DNA from: Chloranthus sessilifolius
Taxonomy: Eukaryota; Streptophyta; Magnoliopsida; Chloranthales; Chloranthaceae
Assembly (NCBI GenBank): GCA_021018995.1
Contig: CM037585.1
Span: forward strand, 128,616,831 to 128,680,830
DNA length: 64,000 nt
Direction: 5' to 3'
In this document: positions 23,399 through 33,772 of the stretch, one piece after another
Numbering within the stretch: the stretch's first letter is position 1
Layout: each line of letters starts with the position of its first letter
The notes under the pieces: generated by a model
Databases searched by the model: none
What the model was told of the DNA's origin: nothing
What the model saw: only the letters and a program-made list of their open reading frames with translations
Program-made: the position numbers and the translations under genes

Positions 23399-25873
23399 TG
23401 TAATAGCCCGAAAAATCACGCCAAACTGCGACCTCGGGATCCGTGCCCGATCGATCATAGGTTTGACCAAATAGAAGTTCAATAGTTAGCATAGAGTGTA
23501 ATGAGCGGATGTGATGTGATGGGTTGCGTAGCTATGTGGGTGTATTGTAAATCTGAAGTCACATACACCTATCGAGGTGCATGTGCTCAACACACAAGCT
23601 GGGGGAAAGATAAAAGGGTTTAATAACCCTAAAACCAATAGCTTTGGTTGTTGAGAGAGAAGTAAAGAAGAGAGAGAGAAGGAGAGCATAGTTAATGCAA
23701 GGAGTAAATGCTAGTTGAGGAAGGGAGATTCGAGCAATAAACGTCGGATTCGACGCGAGGGATCCGCTAGAAGCAAAGCTGGACCCTAGCCTTCCAACCA
23801 CTTGATTTAAAATCAATTTGAGATTGATTCAAGGTAAAACTTTGTGAATAAAATGCATAGGTTGTAGAGGTTAAATTGTGGTTAAAAAATGGTTTAAATC
23901 ATAGGATAATGGTTTAGAAAAATAGAGGAAAAAGAGTGGAAAAAGGTTGGGAAGACCAGCTCGAAAGGGGCTGAATCTGGCAATTTCGATTAATCGAAAT
24001 TGGGTTTTGATTAATCGAAATTGGCCAAGAAGTTGAAAAGTCAGTGGACCCCGATTTCGATTAATCGAATTGGAGTTCGATTAATCGACTTTGGATTTCG
24101 ATTAATCGATTTGGGTATCGATTAATCGACTGGGAACCTCCAGTGGACCCCAGGGGCTGGAGGAAATGACTTGAGGAAAATCGACTAATCGAAATGGGAT
24201 TTCGATTAATCGATTTCAATTTTCGATTAATCGATTTGGGATCGATTAATCGATTTTAGGAACTCGATTACTCGAATTGAGAATCGACTTGGCTAAACAG
24301 AGAATCGATTAATCGATATTGACTTTCGATTAATCGATTTTGGAAATCGATTAATCGAATCAGATTCGATTAATCGATTTTGGAGTTCGATTAATCGACT
24401 GAGCTAATTTATGTTAACTTTTGAGTTTGACTTTAAGATTCTTGGAAGGTCTTGGACCTTCTTTATTGCATCCTTAGTGATGTGTTTCACATGTTATGTG
24501 GTACCATAGGTGGTACGTGTGAACTAGTGCACAAGGAGCCACGTGGGACCTTGATGCATTGATCGAACGAAGACTTGAGGTAGGGAGCACCTTGAACATG
24601 TACTTTATTTTACAAGAGCATGTATATAGTGATATATAATTTAAATTCAAATATTTTATTGCTTAAGAGTTTGTGAAAAGTGTGTGTGTGTGACATCTAT
24701 AAGAGTAATAATAATGAGCCATCCCCAGGGGATGAGGAAGAAAAGAAATAAGAGCATTAGGTGTGATGCAAGTGAATGGATACATCCCAGGGATGTATCC
24801 AAGATTGAATCATGTTTGATAGGGCCTAACTGATATAAGATAGCACATTTACACGGTGAATAACTATATGTAAGGCACCAATATTTTTGTTATTTGAGGT
24901 TTGATAGGGTACCCCACCGACGTGGCGGGATATCCACGACTGACACGGCAGGATATCCGTGACCGATACGGCGGCGAAACCGTAAGCCAGTACGGAGGCT
25001 TATCCGCACATAGTAAGCACACCCTAGGGGTGTTGATTTGAGACAAGTGAAACCCCGCCACCAATCCCCAGGGGAAAGGGGCTTGGGTACTAATTGTATT
25101 CCCAGGGAATACGTTAAAAGTGTCTATATAGATGACGATGAAGGATATCTCATCGGGGCTCGATGCTATATTGCTCGGGGATTACTTAAGTTGAAAGTTT
25201 AAGTTTTGCTTTAGGCCTTTTCAGCATTATTCATGAGTAAATAAAAGATACGAGTAAACTACCAGTAAAATATATTACTTTTTAACTGTTTCATCAGTAA
25301 TTGCATAGACACATCATGCATGGCATATCATGGAATATATGTGAGTAATAATTTATATGTTCAACTGTGTTTGTTCCCTATTGAGCTAGGATGTAGCTCA
25401 CCCTATAGACTATACGTCGCAGGTCCACTACTAGCGTGAGGCTTTAGGAGGCAGCCGACCGGTGAGTCAGACCTTGCGGCCGGAGACGAGTTGGAGCCAC
25501 CTCCTGAGGACTTCTTCTAGAGGACTCCGTTGTGCCGCTTTGAGGGCCTTATAGAGAGATTTGTACGGCTTGGTATGTCAAGCCTTGTTTTGGTTAAATC
25601 ATATGTATATTGAGTTTGAGATTATTCCTTTGGGGCGAACCATCCGTGATGATTGCTATCATCGATGGTTCGGATTGGTTCTCCATTCATGCAGAGGCAT
25701 GAGGGTAGAACTGTCTTTTGGAGAATTACTTAATATAGATTTAAATTCCGTAGCTCCTTTATTGGTTCATTTTATGCTTGATATGCCAATGTTCTGTGCT
25801 TAGCTAAGGGGCACGGTCAAGATGATCGTGCTGATGGTACAGGTTTCAGAGTGCCGAAATCCGGGCTGTCACA
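23399..25873 (+). repeat. 5' LTR of element C (2475 bp)
   Basis: It is near-identical to the 3' LTR except in the palindrome array (23986-24398). The distal part holds a set of related GGATATCC words at 24925-24960 and a stem-loop-like sequence GAACCATCCGTGATGATTGC...GATGGTTC at about 25640. An 80-codon frame at 25561-25803 is open in all three complete family copies. Confidence 0.95.
23986..24398. repeat. Palindrome array TCGATTAATCGA in 5' LTR of C
   Basis: About thirteen copies of CGATTAATCG, most extended to the 12-bp palindrome, plus three one-base variants, occur within 413 bp. Spacing is irregular, about 20-50 bp. Confidence 0.95.
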
Positions 25874-25875
25874 GT

Positions 25876-25887
25876 TGGTATCAGAGC
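25876..25887 (+). other. Primer-binding site of element C (tRNA-Met type)
   Basis: TGGTATCAGAGC lies two bases after the LTR end. This is the initiator tRNA-Met primer used by most plant chromoviruses. Confidence 0.93.
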
Positions 25888-25976
25888 ATTTTCTTTTAGC
25901 AATTCTGGCAATTGTTCTTTGGGTCAGAACATAGGGGCTTCTGCTAACGAAACTTTAGTTTCAAATACAGCTGCAA

Positions 25977-27332
25977 ATGTCATCTAGAGGAAGAGGCCGA
26001 CCAAGGGGAGGCCAGCAGAGGAGTCTACGTAGTGGAGATGATTACATCTCTCCTACAAATAGAGTGCCTTTAGGAGGTACTGAGGCCCCAGGGGGCAGTA
26101 GTAGTAGACAGCATGATGAAGAGGATCGAGATCGGCAGGATCAAGATCTAAGAGAACAAGAAAGAGTGAGAGAAAGATAAGAAGATAGAGAGGAGCGACA
26201 AAGGATGATGCACACTATGGAGACTATGGCAGCTACCATGGCACAACAAGCCGCATCCTTTGCGGACTCAATCGAAGAGAATAGCGACCACCTACACCAC
26301 TGTGGGACTGCGGCTCAGTGCCCTCATCTTTTACAGAGTTTAGGAGGATGAGACCTCCTTCATTTTCTGGGCAGCCAGACACAATGGCCGCCGAGAATTG
26401 GCTTATGGAGATGGAGAAAGTCTTTAGCGTGCTGACATGCACGGAAGATGAGAGTGTGAGATGGGCAGCTTATATGTTGGATGGGGAGGCTGGGCCTTGG
26501 TGGAAGTCCGTGATACGGACTCGGGCTCAGGAGACCACAGAGTTGCCTTGGACTTGGGAGGAGTTTGTTGAGGAGTTCAACAAAAAATATTTTTCGAAAG
26601 TGGTGAGGAACCAGCTTGAGATACAATTTCTACAGTTAGTGCAAGGGAGAATGACAGTGAGAGAATATGGGGTGGAGTTTCTACGACTTGCCCGTTTTGC
26701 TCCGGATTACGTCGCTACTGAAGTGATGAAATCCAAGAGGTTTTAGCAAGGTTTGAAGCCTGAGGTTAGGGGAGGCGTAGCTCCATTTCAATTGAGGACC
26801 TATGAAGAGGTCATGAGTAAAGCACTAGTGGTTGAAGAGGAGAATACAAATAGATATCGACAGAGAGAGCAACAGAGAGGAGGAAATGAACAAGGAAGGG
26901 CGGGGACCTATGAACCGGTGAACAAAAGCCGAGGTTCATGGCCCAAAATCGAGACCACAGTTTGGGGAGGTTTTGGAAGGCGTGCAACAACAACCCCAGA
27001 GGTTTCCATTACTTGCGTCGGGGAGACCTTTACGCTATGAGAGCCTGCCATGTCTCTGGCGCCACTATCTACGGGGTTCTCGTCTTTGTTTCTTCACCTT
27101 GGGAGACTTCAAAGTGTGGCAAGCCTCATAGAAACGATGGATTGTAGATTGGGAACTAGGGGTTGTTTCCGATGTGGCAAGGTGGGCCACTTGATCAAGG
27201 ATTGCCCCAGACGGATAAGAGAAAGAGCGGTTTGATTCGACCACGACCCATTCAAGCAAGGAAGCCGATCGTTAGGAGAGCTTATGTAGTCCTTTGCTCG
27301 TCGAAGCGAGAGCGTGCATGACGTCATCCAAG
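25977..27332 (+). pseudogene. gag of element C (broken)
   Basis: ATG 25977 starts MSSRGRGRPRGG, a basic N-terminus usual for chromovirus gag. After a stop and a frame change the gag domain continues at about 26318 (RMRPPSFSGQPD, ENWLMEMEKVF, WTWEEFVEEFNKKYF). A TAG at 26744 precedes QGLKPEVRG, and a CCHC knuckle CFRCGKVGHLIKDC lies at 27164-27205. A TGA follows at 27233 and another stop at about 27287. The gene encodes the capsid and RNA-binding protein. At least two frameshifts and three stops make it non-functional. It ends at a possible splice donor at 27332/27333. Confidence 0.88.
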
Positions 27333-27503
27333 GTGAGATTTTTTTTTTATTATTCAAAGAAAATCTCGTTTCATTAAAATTTTAGATAGAGAAGGAGCAT
27401 GCATTAGAAATTGTATAGATTCTTTTCTCAATACAAAAGCTATATGTGAATTAAGGGTGTAAATTGATGTGTAAATTATTGTATGTATGTATGTATACTA
27501 TAG
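27333..27503 (+). other. Candidate 171-bp GT-AG intron between gag and protease of C
   Basis: CAAG/GTGAGA at 27332-27333 is a strong donor and ...TATACTATAG/GT ends at 27503. The segment is much more AT-rich than its flanks and contains in-frame stops. Removing it joins HDVIQ to GTLTIY with the codon phase kept (G from 27332 plus GT at 27504-27505), which fits the usual gag-protease linker. Length is a multiple of three. A simple insertion duplicating GGT is the main alternative. Confidence 0.55.
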
Positions 27504-28200
27504 GTACTTTAACTATATATGAAAAAGGATGCTTCGTTGGATATGACGCTCGAGTGTTGATAGACCCAGGGTCTACCCACTCATTCGTCACTCCACGTTT
27601 CGCCAAGAAGATGAAGATTGTTCCAGAGGCGTTGGATTTCGTCCTATACATGTCTATTCATTGGAGAGTTAGTAGACACGGAGTTAGCTTGCAAATCCAT
27701 CATTGTAGCAGTTCGAGACTTAGAGGTGCATGAATTGGAAGCAAAGTTGATACTGTTAGACATGCAGGGGTTTGATGTGAACCTTGGCATGGACTGGTTG
27801 GCGCAGCATTGTGCAACCGTCGATTGCAAGAACAAGGTAGTCATTTTCAGACCCAACACTAGAAGATCATTTCAGTTTCAAGGAGTGAGGTCGTCATACG
27901 TACCCTTGATCTCGTGATGAGGCGAAAATGATCGAGAAAGGGTTGCGATGGATACTTAGCTTTCTTAAAGGAGGACAAGGAAGAAAAAACGTCATTTACG
28001 AGATAGCGGTTGTCGAGACTTGGCGTGTTTCCAGAGGAATTGCCTGGATTACCTCCAGAGAGAGAAGTAGAATTCGCCATTGACTTAGCACCATGAAAGG
28101 AGCCTATTTCGAAAGCGCCTTATAGAATGGCTCCTGCTGAGTTAAAGGAGTTGAAGGAACAACTACAAGAACTTATGGACAAGGGGTTTGTTTGACCGAG
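27504..28200 (+). pseudogene. Protease region of element C pol
   Basis: The frame reads DARVLIDPGSTHSF with the catalytic Asp of the aspartic protease at 27563 (DPGSTH replacing the more common DSGATH; both occur in plant elements). A frameshift near 27640 moves the reading to the frame with GELVDTELACKS and FDVNLGMDWLAQHCATVDC, the end of the protease domain. Then the linker toward RT follows with further stops, and a TGA at about 28193 stands where an Arg codon is usual. The enzyme would cut the Gag-Pol polyprotein during particle maturation. Confidence 0.85.
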
Positions 28201-29777
28201 CGTGTCTCCATGGGGAGCACCGGTCTTGTTTGTCAAGAAGAAGGATGGGTCAATGCGGCTATGCATTGACTATCGACAATTGAACAAACTCACTGTGAAG
28301 AACCGCTACCCTTTGCCTAGAATTGACGATCTATTTGACCAATTGCAAGGAGCAAGGTATTTTTCCAAGATCGACCTGAGATCTGGGTATCATCGATTCT
28401 TGAGTCAAAGTGAGGACATTTGAAGACGACTTTAGGACACGATATGGACACTATGAATTCCTTGTGATGCCGTTTGGATTGACAAATGCTCCGACGTCGT
28501 TTATGGATCTGATGAACCGAGTGTTTAAACCACACTTGGACTCTTGCGTCGTAGTGTTTGTTGATGATATACTGATATACTCCAAATCCAAGACGGAACA
28601 CGAAGAACATTTGAGGATTGCTCTACAGACGCTACATGAACACCAATTGTACGCCAAACTCAACAAGTGTGAATTTTGGTTGGAAGAGGTTAGCTTTTTG
28701 GGACATGTCGTCTCAAAGCAGGGAGTCACTGTGGATCCAGCAAAGATAGAAGCAGTGGTTAAATGGGAGCAACCAAAGACAGTGACAGATGTCCGAAGTT
28801 TTCTGGGCTTAGCAGGCTATTATCGACGTTTCGTCGAGGGGTTTTCAAAGATATCGAGACCTCTCACAAAGCTGACACGAAAAGATTCAAGGTTTGAGTG
28901 GAGTGAGGCATGCGAGAAGAGTTTTCAAGAACTCAAAACGACACTCACTTCGGCTCCAGTGCTAGCGATTCCTTCAGGCAGTGGAGGATACGCCGTGTAC
29001 AACGACGCATCATACAATGGCCTTGGTTGTGTGCTCAACCAACACAAGAAGGTGATAGCTTACGGATCAAGACAGCTGAAAGAACACGAGAAAAATTACC
29101 CGACTCATGACTTGGAACTGGCAGCAGTCATTTTTGCGCTGAAGATTTGGAGACATTACTTGTATGGTGAGACTTTTGAAATCTTCACCGATCATAAGAG
29201 CCTCCGGTATCTCTTTACACAGAAAGAACTCAACATGAGACAGCGCAGGTGGATGGAATTCCTTAAGGATTACGATTGCTCCATACAATACCATCCAGGC
29301 AAGGCGAATGTAGTAGCCGATGCATTGAGTCGGAAAGGTTCAGCTCAGTTAGCTTGTTTGATTTTGGGTATGCACCGATGGAAATTATTGGAAGATCTGG
29401 CATTCTACGATGCGAACATTGAGTCAAAAGCCACCGGATCCTTTTTGGCTAACATATCAGTAAAGCCAGTGATATTTGAGCATATCCACGATCTACAGAT
29501 GAAAGATCCGGTATTAACAAAGATTCATCACGACGTGAGTGAAGGCATTAGGTCGGACTTTTCGGTTAAAGAAGATGGTTCTTTATTGTTTAAGGGCCGT
29601 CTCTGCATTCCGGACAATGCCGATCTAAGACGAACGATTCTTGATGAGGCCCATAAGTCAAATTATGCTATCCACCCTGGTAGCACCAAAATGTACCAAG
29701 ATTTGAAAAAGAACTACTGGTGGAGAGGACTGAAGCAAGACGTGGCCGAGTACGTGTCACGGTGTTTGACTTGTTAG
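28201..29777 (+). pseudogene. Reverse transcriptase-RNase H and integrase N-terminus of element C
   Basis: [17 protein letters not shown] begins the RT domain. The frame changes near 28410-28423 and then is open for 455 codons. Visible motifs are the RT catalytic FVDDILIYS at 28557-28583, [13 protein letters not shown], and RNase [13 protein letters not shown] with DHKSLRYLF. The integrase HHCC zinc domain follows with [15 protein letters not shown] and CLTC. A TAG at 29775 stands where a Gln usually follows CLTC. Order and motifs fit a chromovirus; only one frameshift and one stop break this 1.6-kb part. Confidence 0.93.
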
Positions 29778-30877
29778 CAAGTGAAGGTTGATCATAGACA
29801 TCCTGCTGGACTATTGCAACCTTCACCAATCCCAGAATGGAAGTGGGAATCGATCTCAATGGACTTCATTGTTGGATTACCCCGTACTGCCAAGAGACAC
29901 AATGCCATTTGGGTCGTTGTAGACCGATTGACCAAATCAGCGCACTTTTTTCCATACAATACTATGTATACAGCAGGAAGACTGGCAGACTTATACATGA
30001 AGGAGATTGTAAGATTACATGGGATTCCAAGCAGCATAGTTTCAAATCGTGATCCACTATATACATCCAAGTTTTGGAAGAAATTTCAAGAAGGAATAGG
30101 AACACGACTAGACTTTAGTTCAGCTTTCCATCCTCAAAGCGATGGGCGAATGAGGCGAGTGAACCAAGTGATAGAAGACATGCTCGGGCGTGCATGCTAG
30201 ATATGCAAGGATCTTTGGGATGAGTATCTACCGTTGATTTCGCATACAACAACAGTTTCCAAACGAGCATTGGCATGGCACCGTATGAAGCTCTGTATGG
30301 ACGACGATGCAAGTCACCCCTCAATTGGGAGGAAACAGGTGAGAAATTTGTGTTAGGGCCAAAACTACTTGAAGATAACGCATACCGTTGTTGAATTATC
30401 GAGAAAGGCTGAAGTCAAGACAGAGTAGATGTAAAAGTTACGTGATATGAAGTGGGTGAGCACGTGTTTGTCAAAGTGTCACCTATGAAAGGCGTGATGA
30501 GATTTGGCAAGAGAGGGAAGTTAAGCCCACGTTATGTTGGACCATTTGAAATTTTGGGACGCGTAGGTGAAGTTGCGTATCGCATTGGTTTACCACCGCT
30601 GTTTGATCGAGTACATAACGTTTTCCACATATCGATGCTCAGAAAGTACGTGAATGATCCGTCTCATGTATTAGGAAAGCAACCTATGAAGATGTGCGAG
30701 GACATGAGCATGATAGAGGAACCAGTGGAAATCTTGGATCGAAAGGAACAAGTACTGCGCACTAAAGTGATTCTCTTAGTGCTTGTTCGGTGGAACAATC
30801 ATCCAAAAGAAGAGGCTACTTGGGAACGAGAGGCCGATGTGAAAGAACAATATCCAGCCTTGTTTCCAACGACGTGA
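29778..30877 (+). pseudogene. Integrase core and chromodomain of element C
   Basis: The core starts with WESISMDFIVGLPRT (first catalytic Asp) and includes VVVDRLTKSAHF, a second site where SNRDPLYTS stands with Asn in place of the usual Asp-Arg context, and HPQSDGRMRRVNQ where the usual Glu sits near Thr-Glu. A stop at 30198 and frameshifts at about 30236 precede ATG 30452. The last frame (30452-30877) has VRW-type chromodomain residues: PVEILDRKEQVLR, VLVRWNNHPKEEATWE, QYPALF. Chromodomains direct insertion to marked chromatin. TGA is at 30875. Confidence 0.9.
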
Positions 30878-31092
30878 GAATCAAATGTCAACCACAAGCA
30901 TGTTTGTGGAATCTCCACGAGACTTGTAATTCGATGGAAATTTTGCTCAAAAGTATGACTAAAGGAACAGTTTTTGTATGTACATGACCAAGTGAATGTG
31001 TCTTTATGGATCTACGAACCACTTGATGTCATAAATTGTCAAAAATAATCAAAGAACCAAAGAACTTGAAAGTCTAAGAAAATTGGGCAAAA
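30878..31092. other. Spacer after pol of element C
   Basis: Short non-coding spacer between the pol stop and the first palindromes. Confidence 0.6.
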
Positions 31093-31759
31093 CCGATTAA
31101 TCGAATTTCAAATCGATTAATCGATTTGGAATTTCGATTAATCGATTTTGTTCGATTAGTCGACTGGCATGTGCTAGTGACTGGAAATTGAAATGAGAGT
31201 TAGAACAGACATAGAATGCAATTTCGATTGATCGAGTTATAATTTTGATTAATCAATTTGGGATCGATTAATCGATTTTGGAAATTCGATTTGAGATTTG
31301 AGATTTCGATTAATCGAACTGGAACCTCGATTTATCGATTTACTATAGGGACTTGGAAGAAATTGAAGTCAGATAGACGATTTCGATTAATCGAAGTGAA
31401 TTTCGATTAATCGATTTTGAAATTTCGATTAATCGAAATGGGTTTCGATTAATCGAATAACTTAAGGAATTCTGGAATTTTGGAAGTTACTGCACGATTT
31501 CGATTAATCGAAGTGAAATTCGATTAATCAATTTTGAAATTTTGATTAATCGAAATGGATTTCGATTAATCGACTGGCTCGCACCAGTGAGCTCAAAAAC
31601 TTAAATTTTTAAACGGATATGATTTCGATTAATCGAAATGCTTTCGATTAATCGAATTTGACATTCAATTGATCGATTTGGGAAATCGATTAATCGATTT
31701 AGCGCGGCTTAACCTAGTTTTGAATCTTGATTAATCGATTCTGAATTTCGATTAATCGA
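31093..31759. repeat. Internal palindrome array TCGATTAATCGA of element C
   Basis: Over twenty exact or one-base-variant copies occur in 667 bp between pol and the extra ORF. The last one (31748-31759) is followed 10 nt later by a TATA box. The same palindrome fills part of the LTR. Confidence 0.95.
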
Positions 31760-31768
31760 GCCGAGGCC

Positions 31769-31779
31769 TATATATAAAA
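31769..31779 (+). promoter_or_regulatory. Putative TATA box upstream of the extra ORF of C
   Basis: TATATATAAAA starts 10 nt after the last palindrome and lies 230 bp before the ORF ATG at 31999. The intervening 5' leader is C/T-rich. No transcript data are available. Confidence 0.5.
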
Positions 31780-31998
31780 ATTTGGGGATTTCATTCCCCA
31801 TTCGAAATCATTTTAGCTTGGGATTTTTGGGTGCTTCACCTTCTTCTTCTTCTCCGACCATCCGGCGCCCTAGGGTTCCCTTTTTTCGACGGTTTTTGGC
31901 TCGCTTTCACATCGCATCGCCATCAAAACCTACGGTAAACCCTAAAATTGAAGTCTTCTTTCAATTTGAGCTAGTTAAAACCCTAGATTTTCTAAAAA

Positions 31999-33476
31999 AT
32001 GCCGCCCAAAACCCGGTTGTCTTCGAAGAGGGCAACCTCTAAGTTGCCGGTTAGGCGTAAGAACGCCGCACCACCACCACCTACCCCATCGCCGGTGAGG
32101 ACTCCGTCACCGTCGACATTGGAGACCACCTCCGGTTCGACGAGCGCATCTATGCGCGAGTCTTCCCGCGTATCAACCCCGATGCCCCCACCACCCACTA
32201 ATGTGATACAACCAAATGAATGGTGGGCCGCAAAGACCTTTGAGGTCGAATACATTATCGACCCTACCCTTTTCACCAATCCCGATGTACCGGGCTAGAC
32301 CCAATGGGCTCGAAACTATCTTAACAATGCTGGTCTCGGCAACCTTCTCAAACCAATCTGGGGTTCTTACTACCCTAGATTGGTGAGACTATTTTACCAA
32401 GGGCTTGTGGACGGCCCGACCGACGATGTGATCAAGACCACTATCGAGGGTCGCGACTACACGATCACACGTCACCACATACACGAGGTGCTCGAGTGCT
32501 ACCTCGATTTCACCCCTGAGACCACCCTATTCCCACCCTTTGAGGAGGAACCTCGCTTTGAGGAGGTCATGACTCGCATGACCAATGGCAAAAGGGTGGG
32601 CTCCTCCATCAAGAGGTTGACCTTCCACTACATGTGGATGCTTGACTTGGTGGTCAAGTGTAATCATGCCCTATCGCCCACGACAGAAGCAGCGTGGAAA
32701 AAGTGCAACAGGCACTCTCTGTGACCTTACATGGGGGTGGTTTGACCATGCTCATCCTCGAGGGATGAGGTACATAAAGGGAAGGCGATGAAGGGCAACC
32801 CTACGGCCCAAGGAAAAAATGCCTTCGCCGCCTTATATCGAGCATGTTGGAGTGCTACTCGACGACCCATCCTACAATCTCTCCTCACGAGATGAGGGCT
32901 ATGGACTGCGTGAAGACATTCTCTAGGTCTTCATGGGGCCGTAGCTACAACCTACTAAAGCGGACCCTGCCGGCTCCGGGTCCCGCTCTAGCCCCAGCAG
33001 CAGCAGCAGTAGCACCACCGCCACCCCCACCATCACAGTAGGACCCACCCGTGGGTGGGCACCTGCCCCTGACCGAGCCTTGGGTGGAGGCTCCCTCTCA
33101 CGCTGACCTCACAGGCACCACCGGCCACTCTGCGCCCACGACACCCACCTCATCCTACATGGCCGTGCGCACATGGAGCCGCCGAGGAGGTGTTGGCCGT
33201 ATGGAGGCCAACAATGAGCGGATGAACGGAGGATGGACTTCCTCCTCTTCCACACCCTCGCCACATCTAACCGACTCACCGCTACCTCGCCCGGGAGGAG
33301 GGTGGGACGATCAGACGCCTGACCTTCCACAGAGGCCCGTCTTCCATCCTACCACAGCCACTACAGACGCGGCTCCTTCCACATCTGCCTCCGCTCCACC
33401 GACCGAGATGCCGCATCCACAGCCGACTACCGGCCGGCCTGATCGCCACCACCGTAGCATGACCCAGCTCCTCTGA
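31999..33476 (+). pseudogene. Extra 3' ORF of element C (Athila-type putative plant transposon protein)
   Basis: ATG 31999 lies in good context and starts MPPKTRLSSKRATSKLP, a basic and Pro-rich N-terminus. After a TAG at 32296 the same frame continues with WARNYLNNAGLGNLL, YYPRLVRLFYQGL and a DDVIKTTIEGRDYTI segment, and stops at 32722. This pattern is like the putative plant transposon protein region (Pfam Transposase_32 type) known from Athila 3' ORFs; function is unknown. Further fragments follow in other frames: a DDPSYNLSSRDEGYG stretch near 32860 and a Pro/Ala/Ser/Thr-rich tail (32844-33476, one TAG at 33039). The GC content is higher than in the flanks. Such an ORF is not usual in chromoviruses. 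Confidence 0.65.
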
Positions 33477-33772
33477 GACCTTCTTGACCAGCCGTAGCTC
33501 ACCTCACATGTATTTATTTTGTTTGAGCCATGATTGTATACATGTAGATTTTATACGCCAACTTAATTGGCATTGTAAAAATTTTCAATTATAAATATAA
33601 ATCAAAATTTTGGTGTAAACTCTTCAATTTTGTAGCATTTTAATTCTATGCTGGTATTCTAAATTACCTGAATAAATGCAGTCAATTGGACCACCTCACA
33701 CGAGTGTAGGGGAGAGACCACAAGCGAACCTTGGGTTATTTTCAAGGACGAAAATTCCCAAGGTGGGGAGGA
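33477..33772 (+). other. 3' untranslated part of C with polypurine tract
   Basis: AAGGTGGGGAGGA at 33760-33772 is the polypurine tract that primes plus-strand DNA and abuts the 3' LTR directly. Nothing else is recognised. Confidence 0.85.

Noticed and set aside
23986-24398. CRISPR-like repeated palindromes
   Set aside because: The repeats are only 12 bp, spacing is irregular, intervening sequence is itself repetitive, they lie in plant LTRs and there are no cas genes.
31782-32042. 86-codon frame overlapping the leader of the C accessory ORF
   Set aside because: Different frame from the recognised ORF and no conserved motif; most likely leader sequence.
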